64,000 nucleotides of DNA from Macrostomum hystrix (GCA_950097015.1 CATNEN010000002.1:682001-746000), one strand, 5' to 3'; positions 28,455-41,262 are shown, counted from the stretch's first letter. The notes: generated from the sequence alone by a model not told the origin. Translations and numbers: made by a program.

Positions 28455-29649
28455 CAGACGTTTTCTTACGGTGCTACTGACTTTGGTTCGTAAGTAGTGT
28501 AGTTTGAACATTTATTCATAATTATTCTGCTTTTGCTTTGAACCTATAAAGTAGCATTCTTCTAAAAAAAGCTATTTTAAGCATTGCATTCTCTTTCGAA
28601 CTGTTTTTTGTCTATGGTATTATGTCTTGCGCGGCATTGCTCAGTCCTCTCTAATGGCAGCTTAAATACACACTGGCGCATCGTCCTACTTGCAGTAGTT
28701 GCACTGTGCCAAATCCTGCAATGTTGGTCATGCTCAGCTGTGTTGTGAATAGTTATTCTCAAATACGTCATGAAAAATTTTGTTGTACTACTGTTTTTAA
28801 TCTATTTTTAACTACCCTCGAATATATGAATAAAGTAATAATGTACGGATGAAGCATTTTCTCGACTTTCTATTTTCCTACTTTTTACACTTAAATTTGC
28901 GAAGCTTTTTAATCCGACCCAATTAAAATAATAAGGCATTTTCGCATAAATTAATCATCTTTTTAATTCATGTTTTTGTACGCCAATACATAATCTCTAT
29001 TTATTATTTTCCTAGTTTATTATATAACAAATACACTCGACTAATGAAAATGGCCAAGTTAAGCCGTGCTCTATTTTCGATAAAAAAGGTCGTCCTAAAT
29101 GCTGCTTTTTAGTGCTGGTTATTATTGAAAATCGTTTGTCCTTTGAATAAATGGTTTCATTCATTTAGAAAGTAAATTAGTTTTATTGTATTAAGGTTTG
29201 CTATTTTTCTTTAAAAAATGTTGTAGTATTTACTATTTTTGAGTAAGTAGTATGGTGTGAATTATAGATTCCCTCGTCATCTAAGATTGCGCCACGGTGA
29301 CTACAGTGTGTTGCGCAGCTCAAAGAGTGCATTTTACTCTTAATAACTGCGCGGCATTGCTGGCCTGACTGGATCGTGGCAGAGAAAGAAAGGCAGGCAG
29401 ATTATAGCTGTACACTGTTGTCATGGCAACGGTGGGATAGGGAAATCTATTTTTAGATTCGCTGGCGAGAGTTTTCTTACGAAAAATGACTAAGGCTATT
29501 ATTTTTAGAACTCTCCCATGCTGTAGTCCTCTAGGTCTAGCATTTATAAAGGCCCCATCGACCGATAGTTTGTAGGGCGTAGCCATTTTTTCGAATCTGT
29601 AGAAATTCGTTTCGTTAGTCTAGCAACTAATAAATCGCTTAGAAATTAA
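28455..29649. other. MCM7-RING intergenic region
   Basis: Single-copy AT-rich sequence, 1.2 kb. It should contain the 3' UTR of MCM7 and promoter of the RING gene. GCGCGGCATTGCT occurs twice (about 28630 and 29347), a possible short dispersed repeat. Confidence 0.5.
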
Positions 29650-31534
29650 ATGGCTTTCTGTTGCCCGTCGTCTTCCTCTAGCACCAGCGACGACTTGGCG
29701 ACTGCTGGAAACGAAAGAGAGGCTGCGTTGCAGATCCGGCTGGATCAGATGAAAAGGTATTTAATAGGAGTTTCAAAAAGTATCTCAAAAAGCTGGCTTA
29801 TCAGAGGTGGATAAATCCCACGTTTTCTAAGCAATGCAGTTTGGCATTTTATGCGTATAATTTGTTTAAATTTATGAAATCTTATTTTCAGAGAGCGCCA
29901 GACTGAACTGAAACGCATCGGCCGTCTTGTGGCCGACGCCGCTGCCAGTACCTCGCCGGCTCAGGCTGCTGAAGATGCCGCCGCTTCATCGACCAATCGG
30001 CAGTCGGCAGTTCAGCGTCTATTTCAGGATCGGATTCAACGCGCTGAACCAGCCGAGCCGGCCGTCGCGCCGCCGACGTCAATTCGAGTGGAAGTGATCG
30101 GGCTGAGCGAGCTGCGCCCGGTCAGCCGGATTCTGCAGTCCAGTGCCTTTCGCACCGAGCTGGAGAGCCTGGTTCGTGCCAGCCTGTCGCCTAGGCAACC
30201 GCCACAGCGTCCTCCGCTTGTTCTAGCTACTCAGGAGCATCTTGCAGTGGAACAGCAGCTGCCGCAGCCTGTGCAGCAGCAGCAGCCGCAGCCTGTGCAG
30301 CAGCAGCAGCCGCAGCCTGCGCAGCAGCAGCAGGACCGATCCATCACCGAGCTTCGTCGTCAGCGTCATGAGGAGCTGGTCCAGGAAATCAATGAGCTGC
30401 TGCACTCGCAGCTGGTCAGCGGCGGCTTGGACGGCGCCTTCCGTTCCAGGCTGGAAAGGGAGCTACGGTCAAGGGTCGCCGCTCTGCCCGATGGCGGCCG
30501 GCGAGCTCAGACGGCGTTGCAGGGACTGCCGCCTAGCGGCATCCAGCGCAACGATTTCAGCCACCTTGGCCTCTGGCAGCAGCAGCAGCAGCAGGGCATG
30601 GATGGGCCCGGCGACCTGCTGGACGATTCGGCGTCCTCCGCCGAGGAGGTAAGGCAGATTTTTGCCTGGATTGGGAGACAGAATTAAAGTTCCCGCGCAC
30701 CTATGTCTGATCCCAAAAATTTAATCCCTATTGTCTGATCTCCAGTATCTCCATGTCTGATCCCTATTCTCTAATCCCTGTTGTCTGATCCCTACTGTCT
30801 GTTCAATACTGACTAATCCCTACTGTCTAATCCCTATTCTTTGATCCCTAGTGTTTGATCCCTATTGTCTGATCCCTACTGTCTGTTCAATACTGTCTGA
30901 TCCCTACTGTCTGTTTAATACTGTCTGATCCCTACTGTCTGTTCAATACTGTCTGATGTACCTTAGTAACTTATTTTAGTGATACAACAAATAGCAATAA
31001 ATAACCTTTTTAAATTCAATGCTCGATATGCTCAAATGGACTCAAAAGTACATCTTGTCTGTCTATACGTGCATTCAGGTACTCTCCGCCGTCTCAACCG
31101 CGGCAGCCAACGCGGCTGTGTCTCTGAGCACCACTGCAGTGACCAGGCAGCTGCACTCGGTGCAACGCGAACTAACTGACGTTCGGCGCACTCTGCGCTT
31201 GTTGCTAGGCAACCAGTTGGAGACTCAGCGAATGATTCGACAGGAGGTGGCGGCCGCCTTAGTGGCCAACGCGGCGGGCCCCAGCGAGCCAGCTGTTAGT
31301 CTGCAGTGCCAGCCTCCGACTGCTTCCATTGCGGGGGCCTGTTTGATCTGCCTTACTAACAGAGCCGACACTGTGATGTACCGCTGCGGCCATCTGTGCA
31401 TGTGTACTCTCTGTACGGCCAGAATGCGGGAGGCAGCTCCTGGCGGTCGAATGTGCTGCCCAGTCTGCCGGGCTCCTGTTGCCGACACGATGCGCGTCTT
31501 CGCTGCTAGCTCCGATAGCGACAATCGGGAATAG
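29650..31534 (+). CDS. C3HC4 RING-finger E3 ubiquitin ligase, neuralized-type RING
   Basis: Exons 29650-29756, 29892-30648 and 31079-31534 join in phase to 439 aa, starting MAFCCPSSSSSTSDDLATAG. The C-terminal RING (residues about 376-423) has the pattern CLICLTN, then CGHLCMCTLC, then CCPVC: cysteines and one histidine spaced as in C3HC4 fingers of the neuralized/LRSAM1 class. RINGs of this type recruit E2-ubiquitin. Upstream are two similar short helical segments (ILQSSAFRTELESLVRASL and LLHSQLVSGGLDGAFRSRLE), a Gln/Pro tract (PQPVQQQQPQPVQQQQ) and a predicted helix rich in Leu/Arg at about 310-345. No neuralized homology repeat is seen, so this is not a Neuralized orthologue. Substrate unknown. 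Tandem with MCM7 and CNOT9, but with separate starts. Confidence 0.85.
30690..30960. repeat. Degenerate repeat in RING-gene intron 2
   Basis: Loose 15- and 28-bp units built on CTGATCCCTACTGTCTGTTC, about 12 copies, in the intron between exons 2 and 3. Confidence 0.8.
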
Positions 31535-32052
31535 AGAGAAACTGATGAATGAATCATGCGCTTCTTGCTAACTACTCTACTTAGTAGTAGAAATGCACGA
31601 ATCTTGTATATTTTTTGTTCGATTTAAGTATATTTTCGCCACTATGGTATACAGGGCGCGAACATCATATTTAAACGATGGTTTTACTTGTAAGTAATTA
31701 TCAACAGAAACTATTTTATTTTCCAGTAAGAATTGGCATATGTACAAGCGTATTAATATATCAGAAATACACCATTTAATCGTTTCAGCTTTATTTTTCA
31801 TGGCACTGTAAATTATGGTTTCTGGTTTTGTTTAGTGTCGTTAAAAGATTATCGCAAATGGATTTTAGAATGGGGGCAGATAGATAGATAGGAGAGTAGA
31901 GAAGTGGGGAGATAGAGAGAGAGAGTGGGATTGAGAGGCAGATGGAGGAATGGGATATTGGAGAATAATTCAACCAGTTATTATCCAACTACTTTGCTGG
32001 TAGTAGCTATCAAGCAATTTTATTATTTTTTTTCCTTTCTTGTCTATTACAG
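31535..32052. other. RING-CNOT9 intergenic region
   Basis: Single-copy apart from a short GATAGATA tract near 31880. TTTCTTGTCTATTACAG at 32036-32052 is a strong splice acceptor 57 bases before the CNOT9 ATG. It could be a 5'-UTR intron end or a trans-splice acceptor; no matching donor was identified. Confidence 0.5.
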
Positions 32053-32109
32053 AAGAGTGCGTAATTTAGATTGGCTGGAAAAAACTTTTGTATCTAAAGA
32101 AGAACCGCA

Positions 32110-35100
32110 ATGCAATCATTCACCAACGAAGCCGCGATGCGCTGCGTCGAGGAGCTGCTGATGTCGTTGCACAATCCGATGGCGCGCGACTCTGCCCTGG
32201 CTGAGCTAAGCAAGCACCGCGACCTCATACCCGACCTGGCTTGTCTGCTGTGGCAGTCGTTCGGCTGCCTGGCCGTTCTTCTAGAAGAAATTGTCTCGGC
32301 TTATCAGTACCTGAGCGCTGGTGGACTTTCGGTAAGAAAGTTTTCTTTGTAGCGATTGTGAGCCTACCCGATATGTTTAGAAAAAGATGAATGCAAATAA
32401 GTTAAAAAACAGCTAAATTTTAGGGAGAGAATGCAGGAAAAAAGAAAGTTAAATAAAAAAGAGGGTAATTGGCGACCCAAAGCTCCTTAGTGTCTTATCC
32501 CTAATGCCTTATCCCATGTGCATCATCCCGAGTGTCTTATCCCTAATGCCTTATCCCATGTGCCTCATCCCGAGTGTCTTATCCCTAATGCCTTATCCCA
32601 TGTGCCTCATCCCGAGTGTCTTATCCCTAATGCCTTATCCCATGTGTCTGATCCCGAGTGTCTTATCCCTAATGCCTTATCCCATGTGTCTCATCCCGAG
32701 TGTCTTATCCCTAATGCCTTATCCCATGTGCCTCATCCCGAGTGTCTTATCCCTAATGCCTTATCCCATGTGTCTCATCCCGAGTGTCTTATCCCTAATG
32801 TCTTATCCCATGTGCCTCATCCCGAGTGTCTTATCCCTAATGCCTTATCCCATGTGCCTCATCCCGAGTGTCTTATCCCTAATGCCTTATCCCATGTGCC
32901 TCATCCCGAGTGTCTTATCCCTAATGCCTTATCTCATGTGTCTGATCCCGAGTGTCTTATCCCTAATGCCTTATCCCATGTGCCTCATCCCGAGTGTCTT
33001 ATCCCTAATGCCTTATCTCATGTGTCTCATCCCGAGTGTCTTATCCCTAATGCCTTATCCCATGTGTCTGATCCCGAGTGTCTTATCCCTAATGCCTTAT
33101 CCCATGTGTCTGATCCCGAGTGTCTTATCCCTAATGCCTTATCTCATGTGTCTGATCCCGAGTGTCTTATCCCTAATGCCTTATCCCATGTGCATCATCC
33201 CGAGTGTCTTATCCCTAATGCCTTATCCCATGTGCCTCATCCCGAGTGTCTTATCCCTAATGCCTTATCCCATGTGCCTCATCCCGAGTGTCTTATCCCT
33301 AATGCCTTATCCCATGTGCCTCATCCCGAGTGTCTTATCCCTAATGCCTTATCCCATGTGTCTGATCCCGAGTGTCTTATCCCTAATGCCTTATCCCATG
33401 TGTCTCATCCCGAGTGTCTTATCCCTAATGCCTTATCCCATGTGCCTCATCCCGAGTGTCTTATCCCTAATGCCTTATCCCATGTGTCTCATCCCGAGTG
33501 TCTTATCCCTAATGCCTTATCTCATGTGTCTGATCCCGAGTGTCTTATCCCTAATGCCTTATCCCATGTGCCTCATCCCGAGTGTCTTATCCCTAATGCC
33601 TTATCTCATGTGTCTCATCCCGAGTGTCTTATCCCTAATGCCTTATCCCATGTGTCTGATCCCGAGTGTCTTATCCCTAATGCCTTATCCCATGTGTCTG
33701 ATCCCGAGTGTCTTATCCCTAATGCCTTATCTCATGTGTCTGATCCCGAGTGTCTTATCCCTAATGCCTTATCCCATGTGCATCATCCCGAGTGTCTTAT
33801 CCCTAATGCCTTATCCCATGTGCCTCATCCCGAGTGTCTTATCCCTAATGCCTTATCCCATGTGCCTCATCCCGAGTGTCTTATCCCTAATGCCTTATCC
33901 CATGTGCCTCATCCCGAGTGTCTTATCCCTAATGCCTTATCCCATGTGTCTGATCCCGAGTGTCTTATCCCTAATGCCTTATCCCATGTGTCTCATCCCG
34001 AGTGTCTTATCCCTAATGCCTTATCCCATGTGCCTCATCCCGAGTGTCTTATCCCTAATGCCTTATCCCATGTGTCTCATCCCGAGTGTCTTATCCCTAA
34101 TGCCTTATCCCATGTGTCTCATCCCGAGTGTCTTATCCCTAATGTCTTATCCCATTTGTCTCATCCCGAGTGTCTTATCCCTAATGCCTTATCCCATGTG
34201 TCTCATCCCGAGTGTCTTATCCCTAATGCCTTATCCCATGTGTCTCATCCCGAGTGTCTTATCCCTAATGCCTTATCCCATGTGTCTCATCCCGAGTGTC
34301 TTATCCCTAATGTCTTATCCCATGTGCCTCATCCCGAGTGTCTTATCCCTAATGTCTTATCCCATGTGCCTCATCCCGAGTGTCTTATCCCTAATGTCTT
34401 ATCCCATGTGCCTCATCCCGAGTGTCTTATCCCTAATGCCTTATCCCATGTGCCTCATCCCGAGTGTCTTATCCCTAATGCCTTATCCCATGTGCCTCAT
34501 CCCGAGTGTCTTATCCCTAATGCCTTATCCCATGTGCCTCATCCCGAGTGTCTTATCCCTAATGCCTTATCCCATGTGTCTCATCCCGAGTGTCTTATCC
34601 CTAATGCCTTATCCCATGTGTCTCATCCCGAGTGTCTTATCCCTAATGCCTTATCCCATGTGTCTGATCCCGAGTGTCTTATCCCTAATGCCTTATCCCA
34701 TGTGTCTCATCCCGAGTGTCTTATCCCTAATGCCTTATCCCATGTGTCTGATCCCGAGTGTCTGATCCCCAGTGTCTTATCCCTAATGCCTTATCTCATG
34801 TGTCTGATCCCGAGTGTCTGATCCCCAGTGTCTTATCCCTAATGCCTTATCCCATGTGTCTGATCCCGAGTGTCTTATCCCTAATGCCTTATCCCATGTG
34901 TCTCATCCCGAGTGTCTTATCCCTAATGCCTTATCCCATGTGTCTCATCCCCAGTGTCTTATCCCTAATGCCTTATACCATGTGCCTCATCCCGAGTGTC
35001 TTATCCCTAATGCCTTATCCCATGTGTCTCATCCCGAGTGTCTTATCCCTAATGCCTTATCCCATGTGTCTCATCCCCAGTGTCTTATCCCTAATGCCTT

Positions 35101-38100
35101 ATACCATGTGCCTGATCCCCAGTGTATTTTCCCCGATGTGTGATCCCTAATGTCTAATCCCTTGTTTCTATCTCCCAGGGTCGATCTGGCTAGTCTAGTT
35201 TTAAGGCCAGACATCCAGAAATGTGTCTGCAGACTGCAGTTAATAACACAATCTATTTTGTGTCCAGCACTTTCATAAGCAAGCTATTTCAAATTAAAAA
35301 TCACTAACTCGTATTTCCACTAGTTTTCCCATCTTCAGTTCTTACGAGTATTTGATTTCCTCGCTTGTCCTTCTTGTATTTCCCCATCCTTCCCATCTCT
35401 CTTCCTCACCCTAGTCTTCGAACCCTAGTCCTGTCTAGGCGAGCCTTGTCTTTAATTAAAGCCTGGACCTACTCGGCCTACCGCTTGTGAGCGCGTTTCC
35501 TGTGTCCTGAGCTTAGAAACAGAATATGCCCATGTCTAGGCAGGCAGGACACGTCTCTAGCCCTGTGTCCTCATTAGTTTCTCCACCTTTCACTAGGCCG
35601 AGCCTCAGATTGTCATTAACTTTCTAAACATGCCGTTTGCAATCTCCTAGGCTATGCTTAATTGCTGTCTACTTTGTGTCTACCGGGTATGTAGCTTGTA
35701 ACTTTTTATTACCTATGCCCCTTTGAACTAAAGTTTGTCAGCGTCTCATTGTGCCTTGTTCAAATTTATCGATTTTTTTCTGATTGCGCGAGCGTTGATT
35801 ACTTTTCCATTGTCTAACTCTTTATTTGTACCATCGCACCACCTTTCCGCCCTCTACTCTCCTCATCCGCCCACTACTCTCCTCATCCGCCCTCTAACCT
35901 CCTCATACGCCCTCTAACCTCCTCATACGCCCTCTACCCTCCTCATACGCCCTCTAACCTCCTCATACGCCCTCTACCCTCCTCATACGCCCTCTAACCT
36001 CCTCATACGCCCTCTAACATCCTCATACGCCCTCTAACATCCCCATACGCCCTCTACCCTCCTCATACGCCCTCTACCCTCCTCATACGCCCTCTACCCT
36101 CCTCATACGCCCTCTACCCTCCTCATCCGCCCTCTACCCTCCTCATCCGCCCTCTACCCTCCTCATCCGCCCTCTACCCTCCTCATCCGCCCTCTACCCT
36201 CCTCATACGCCCTCTAACCTCCTCATACGCCCTCTAACCTCCTCATACGCCCTCTACCCTCCTCATACGCCCTCTAACCTCCTCATACGCCCTCTACCCT
36301 CCTCATACGCCCTCTACCCTCCTCATCCGCCCACTACTCTCCTCATCCGACCTTTACCCTCCTCATCCTCATTCAATCTGCATTGATCCTCATTCAATCT
36401 GCATTGATCCCTATTCAATCTGCGTTGATCCCCATTCAATCTGCATTGATCCTCATTCAATCTGCATTGATCCCCATTCAATCTGCATTGATCCCTATTC
36501 AATCTGCATTGATCCTCATTCAATCTGCATTGATCCCCATTCAATCTGCATTGATCCCTATTCAATCTGCATTGATCCCCATTCAATCTGCATTGATCAC
36601 CATTCAATCTGCATTGATCCCTATTCAATCTGCATTGATCCCTATTCAATCTGCATTGATCCCCATTCAATCTGCATTGATCCCTATTCAATCTGCATTG
36701 ATCCCTATTCAATCTGCATTGATCCCTATTCAATCTGCATTGATCCCCATTCAATCTGCATTGATCCCCATTCAATCTGCATTTATCCCCATGCAGGTGC
36801 AGCTGTCCAATCGTGTCTGCAATGCCATGGCCCTCCTGCAGTGCATGGCCAGCCATCCGGTTACCCGTCGCACCGTGCTGGATCTGCACCTGGTGCACTA
36901 CCTTTTCCCATTCTTACCTGGCCAGCAGCAGCAAACTGTTGATCCTCGGCCGGCCGAGTTTCTCCGCCTGACCGCCCTCGGCGTCATCGGCGCCCTGGTG
37001 AAATCTGAAGATCCCAACGCGGTCGAGTGCCTCCTGCGCACCGAGCAGCTGGTGCCGCTCTGCCTGCGGGTGATGGACTGCGGCAGCGAACTCAGCCGCA
37101 CCGTGGCCACCTTCGTGGTGCAAAAACTGCTCCAAGACCCCGCCGGCTTGGCCTACGTGTGCAACACCTATCAGCGATTCGAACAGGTGGCCGCCGGCCT
37201 GGCCAGCGTTCTAGCCTACCTGCGCGTCAATCCTAGCGCCAGGCTGTTAAAACACGTTGTTAGATGCTACGTATTGTTGACGGAGAATTTCAGGTGAGCA
37301 CAAAACTTGGCCGATATGTATCGAAAAAAAGCAAAAATTCTAATTTTTTATGAAATATTTTTTAATTTTCTCAAACTTAATTATTTAACCTAGTATCTAA
37401 TGTTTTCTGTGCCCGAAAAAACAGGTTTTTAGGACAACGTCATAAGTAAAAATTGTAAAAAAAGTTGGCCGATATGTATACAAAATGTTTGAGAAGTGAT
37501 TATCACTGATCCTCAGTTTGAGGATTTATTATTCGAGATCCCAATTTTGAGCAGTGATTATCTCAGTTATGGTCCCAGATCCTCAGTTTGAGCAGTTATT
37601 GTCAAAGATCCTCAGTTTGAGCAGTTATTATCGCAGATCCTCAGTTTAAGCAGTTATTATTCCACATCCTCCGTTTGAGCAGTTATTATCCCAGATCCTC
37701 AGTTTAAGCAGTTATTATTCCACATCCTCCGTTTGAGCAGTTATTATCCCAGATCCTCAGTTTAAGCAGTTATTATTCCACATCCTCCGTTTGAGCAGTT
37801 ATTATCCCAGATCCTCAGTTTAAGCAGTTATTATTCCACATCCTCCGTTTGAGCAGTTATTATCCCAGATCCTCAGTTTAAGCAGTTATTATCCCAGATC
37901 CTCAGTTTGAGCAGTTATTATCCCAGATCCTCAGTTTAAGCAGTTATTATCCCAGATCCTCAGTTTGAGCAGCTATTATCCCAGATCCTCAGTTTGAGCA
38001 GTCCTCCTCCATCCTCCATGCTCAGAGCCCGCCAAGCCCTGAGCCTCTACCTGCCACAGGAGCTGAAGGATGACGCCCTGTTGTGCCGCATGCAGCTGCA

Positions 38101-38230
38101 GCAGCGGGATCGCAAGACCCTGCTGGGCGTGCTGCATCTCCGACGTCTCGCCGAGCGCGTTGAACAATCCTGGCCTCCGGTGCCACTTCGCCCTGGCACC
38201 GCCGCGGCTGCACCAACTCACGCCTGCTGA
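32110..38230 (+). CDS. CNOT9: CCR4-NOT transcription complex subunit 9 (CAF40/RQCD1)
   Basis: Exons 32110-32331, 36797-37293 and 38026-38230 join in phase to 307 aa (human 299). CNOT9 is an armadillo-repeat subunit of the CCR4-NOT deadenylase complex; it binds the NOT1 scaffold and GW182-type proteins in mRNA silencing. Diagnostic stretches are [88 protein letters not shown] and [20 protein letters not shown]. The N-terminus is shorter than the human one, and a QQQQ insertion sits at the YLFPFL loop. The last residues (about 30, Pro/Ala-rich) differ from vertebrates. The gene appears intact. Intron 1 (4.5 kb) carries three successive minisatellites, intron 2 one. Confidence 0.95.
32485..35150. 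repeat. 42-bp minisatellite with 588-bp higher-order repeat
   Basis: About 63 units of 42 bp with TTATCCCTAATGCCTTATCC and CATGTGTCTCATCCCGAGTG. The variable site (GCATCAT, GCCTCAT, TCTGAT, TCTCAT) follows the same order from about 33005 and again from about 33593, a 14-unit (588 bp) period; GTGCATC marks 32518, 33190 and 33778. Because 42 is 14 codons, two frames stay open for over 750 codons, which is an artefact. In CNOT9 intron 1. Confidence 0.97.
35151..35839. other. Single-copy part of CNOT9 intron 1
   Basis: Nothing recognised between the 42-bp and 20-bp arrays; pyrimidine-rich toward the right. Confidence 0.5.
35840..36362. repeat. 20-bp minisatellite in CNOT9 intron 1
   Basis: About 26 copies of CTCTACCCTCCTCATACGCC with ACC/AAC and ATAC/ATCC variation, passing directly into the 21-bp array. 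Confidence 0.95.
36363..36795. repeat. 21-bp minisatellite abutting CNOT9 exon 2
   Basis: About 20 copies of a 21-bp unit containing CTGCATTGATCCCTATTCAA. The last unit (ATTTATCCCCATGCAG) serves as the exon 2 splice acceptor at 36796. Confidence 0.95.
37500..38012. repeat. 29-bp minisatellite in CNOT9 intron 2
   Basis: About 17 copies of a 29-bp unit containing AGCAGTTATTATCCCAGATC and CTCAGTTT. It runs to within 15 bases of the exon 3 acceptor (ATGCTCAG, ending 38025). Confidence 0.95.
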
Positions 38231-38394
38231 GTAGTCAGGGCTGCGCTCCGTTGAGAAGGATTTGTACTGAGATCTGTTCAACCTGTGCCATGCCTTGTGC
38301 AATGCAACTGGCTGATTGCCTGAAACTGACTTCCACTATTTTGATCACATCGTTGCAGTCCGAATCTCGACCGACTCGACCCCTCTACATATTC

Positions 38395-39060
38395 CCTTGT
38401 TATTCCTCCCCTCTGACTCTTCCCCTGTGATTCCTCCCCTCTGACTCTTCCCCTGTGATTCCTCCCCTCTGACTCTTCCCCTGTGATTATTCCCCTCTGA
38501 CTCTCCCCCTGTGATTCCTCCCCTCTGACTCTTCCCCTGTGATTCCTCCCCTCTGACACTTCCCCTGTGATTCCTCCCCTCTGACTCTTCCCCTGTGATT
38601 CCTCCCCTCTGACTCTTCCCCTGTGATTCCTCCCCTCTGACTCTTCCCCTGTGATTCTTCCCCTCTGACACTTCCCCTGTTATTCTTCCCCTCTGACTCT
38701 TCCCCTGTTATTCATCCCCCCTGACTCTTCCCCTGTGATTCCTCCCCCCTCACTCTTCCCCTGTGATTCCTCCCCTCTGACACTTCCCCTGTGATTCCCC
38801 CCTCTGACTCTCCCCCTGTGATTCCTCCCCCCTCACTCTTCCCCTGTGATTCCTCCCCTCTGACTCTTCCCCTGTGATTCCTCCCCTCTGACTCTTCCCC
38901 TGTGATTCCTCCCCTCTGACACTTCCCCTGTGATTATTCCCCTCTGACTCTTCCCCTGTGATTCCTCCCCTCTGACTCTTCCCCTGTGATTATTCCCCTC
39001 TGACTCTCCCCCTGTGATTCCTCCCCTCTGACTCTTCCCTGTGATTCCCCCTCGAGTTCT
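38395..39060. repeat. 29-bp minisatellite downstream of CNOT9
   Basis: About 23 copies of a 29-bp unit (CTCTGACTCTTCCCCTGTGA plus TTCCTCCCC). Pyrimidine-rich. It begins about 160 bases after the CNOT9 stop, so it may lie in or just past the 3' UTR. Confidence 0.95.
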
Positions 39061-39720
39061 ACCTCTCTCACTCTCCCATTCTGACTCTCACATCAGATTC
39101 TATTCCTCTGTATTAGTCCATTGTACAGCAATCATCCATCTGAGTTAAAATCCTGTTTGCCGAAAGTGCTACCAGATTTTTTAAACTTTTTTCAATACTA
39201 CTTTATCTAAAAGTTGCGAGAATTTTTTCAGCAGATAAAAGATGGCGTCCTTGGTGACATTTTTATAATTACTTTCTTATGCAGGATGTTCTAGTTTCTA
39301 CCTTTCTAAAATGCAAGAAACATTTTTATCATATTTTTTCGCTGTCAGTAATGTTAACCAAATTATCAAAAGTTATTTCTTGATGTAAAAGTCGTCTTTC
39401 TATAAATTTACTTAGTTTTTATAATTGACAACCAGTTTGCATTGCCACTGACAGCCATTCGCGATTTTCTCACCTACGAGTATAATTTATTTAACAAAAC
39501 GGTGTCGGGTCAGTTTTTTACATTGGCGCACTAAATCTATTGGTGTTTCTTGTATAAGCTCTGTTTGTATCATTTATTTTTAAGTACATTTTCTAAGCAG
39601 TGCGACAGTCGCTTTATTGTTGCGAACGCATATTTTGGACTAAAGAAATAACTTTTAAATATGTGCTTCACTTTGTGACCATTTGCTTATTTCATCTCCC
39701 TTTACAACATCCCGCCTTTT
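39061..39720. other. Intergenic single-copy sequence
   Basis: AT-rich. The last 100 bases (from 39624) are repeated at 40843. No gene seen. Confidence 0.5.
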
Positions 39721-39724
39721 CCTT

Positions 39725-41235
39725 GACCCCCCTGATCCCTTAGCTAGCCTGATCCCCTGATCCCTTAGCTAGCCTGATCCATTGATCCTTCAGCTAGCCT
39801 GATCCATTGATCCTTCAGCTAGCCTGACCCCCTGATCCCTTAGCTAGCCTGATCCATTGATCCTTCAGCTAGCCTGATCCATTGATCCTTCAGCTAGCCT
39901 GATCCATTGATCCTTCAGCTAGCCTGATCCATTGATCCTTCAGCTAGCCTGATCCATTGATCCCTCAGCTAGCCTGATCCCCTGATCCCTCAGCTAGCCT
40001 GATCCATTGATCCTTCAGCTAGCCTGATCCCCTGATCCTTCAGCTAGCCTGATCCCCTAAACCTTCAGCTAGCCTGATCCCCTGATCCCTCAGCTAGCCT
40101 GATCCCCTGACCCTTCAGCTAGCCTGACCCCCTGATCCCCTGATCATTCAGCTAGCCTGATCCCCTGATCCCTTAGCTAGCCTGATCCCCTGATCATTCA
40201 GCTAGCCTGATCCCCTGATCCCTTAGCTAGCCTGATCCCCTGATCATTCAGCTAGCCTGATCCCCTGATCCCTCAGCTAGCCTGATCCCCTGACCCTTCA
40301 GCTAGCCTGACCCCCTGATCCCTCAGCTAGCCTGATCCATTGATCCTTCAGCTAGCCTGATCCCCTGATCCTTCAGCTACCCTGATCCCCTGATCCTTCA
40401 GCTACCCTGATCCCCTGATCCCTCAGCTAGCCTGATCCATTGATCCTTCAGCTAGCCTGATCCTCTAAACCTTCAGCTAGCCTGATCCCCTGATCCCTCA
40501 GCTAGCCTGATCCCCTGATCCCTCAGCTAGCCTGATCCATTGATCCTTCAGCTAGCCTGATCCTCTAAACCTTCAGCTAGCCTGATCCCCTGATCCCTCA
40601 GCTAGCCTGATCCCTCAGCTAGCCTGATCCCCTGATCCCTCAGCTAGCCTGATCCATTGATCCTTCAGCTAGCCTGATCCTCTAAACCTTCAGCTAGCCT
40701 GATCCCCTGATCCCTCAGCTAGCCTGATCCCCTGATCCCTCAGCTAGCCTGATCCCCTGATCCCTCAGCTAGCCTGATCCATTGATCCTTCAGCTAGCCT
40801 GATCCCCTGATCCCTCAGCTAGCCTGATCCCCTGATCCCTCTGAACGCATATTTTGGACTAAAGAAATAACTTTTAAATATGTGCTTCACTTTGTAACCA
40901 TTTGCTTATTTCATCTCCCTTTACAACATCCCGCCTTTTCCTTGACCCCCCTGATCCCTTAGCTAGCCTGATCCCCTGATCCTTCAGCTAGCCTGATCCC
41001 CTGATCCCTTAGCTAGCCTGATCCATTGATCCTTCAGCTAGCCTGATCCCCTGATCCGTCAGCTAGCCTGATCCATTGATCCCTTAGCTAGCCTGATCCA
41101 TTGATCCTTCAGCTAGCCTGATCCCCTAAACCTTCAGCTAGCCTGACCCCCTGATCCTTCAGCTAGCCTGATCCCCTGATCCTTCAGCTAGCCTGATCCC
41201 CTGATCCTTCAGCTAGCCTGATCGCAGCTAGCCTA
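39725..41235. repeat. 25-bp minisatellite, duplicated with its leader
   Basis: About 55 copies of a 25-bp unit with CCTGATCCTTCAGCTAGCCT, with CATTGATCC and TCTAAACC variants. It is interrupted at 40843-40945 by a copy of the leader sequence GAACGCATATTTTGGACTAA, which also precedes the array at 39624. The leader copies differ by one base over about 105 bp. Confidence 0.95.
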
Positions 41236-41262
41236 GCCATCGGTTCATCAACGCCTCCACTG

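Noticed and set aside
32504..34821. Open reading frames of 753 and 767 codons with repeated [14 protein letters not shown]
   Set aside because: The 42-bp unit is 14 codons and lacks stops in two frames, so both frames are open by arithmetic. It lies in CNOT9 intron 1, and variants do not favour synonymous changes.
36323..37297. ORF joining IPIQSAL repeats to CNOT9 exon 2, as if a repeat N-terminus
   Set aside because: The 21-bp array is intron; the splice acceptor at 36796 and the phase-matched exon at 32110-32331 give the conserved CNOT9 N-terminus.
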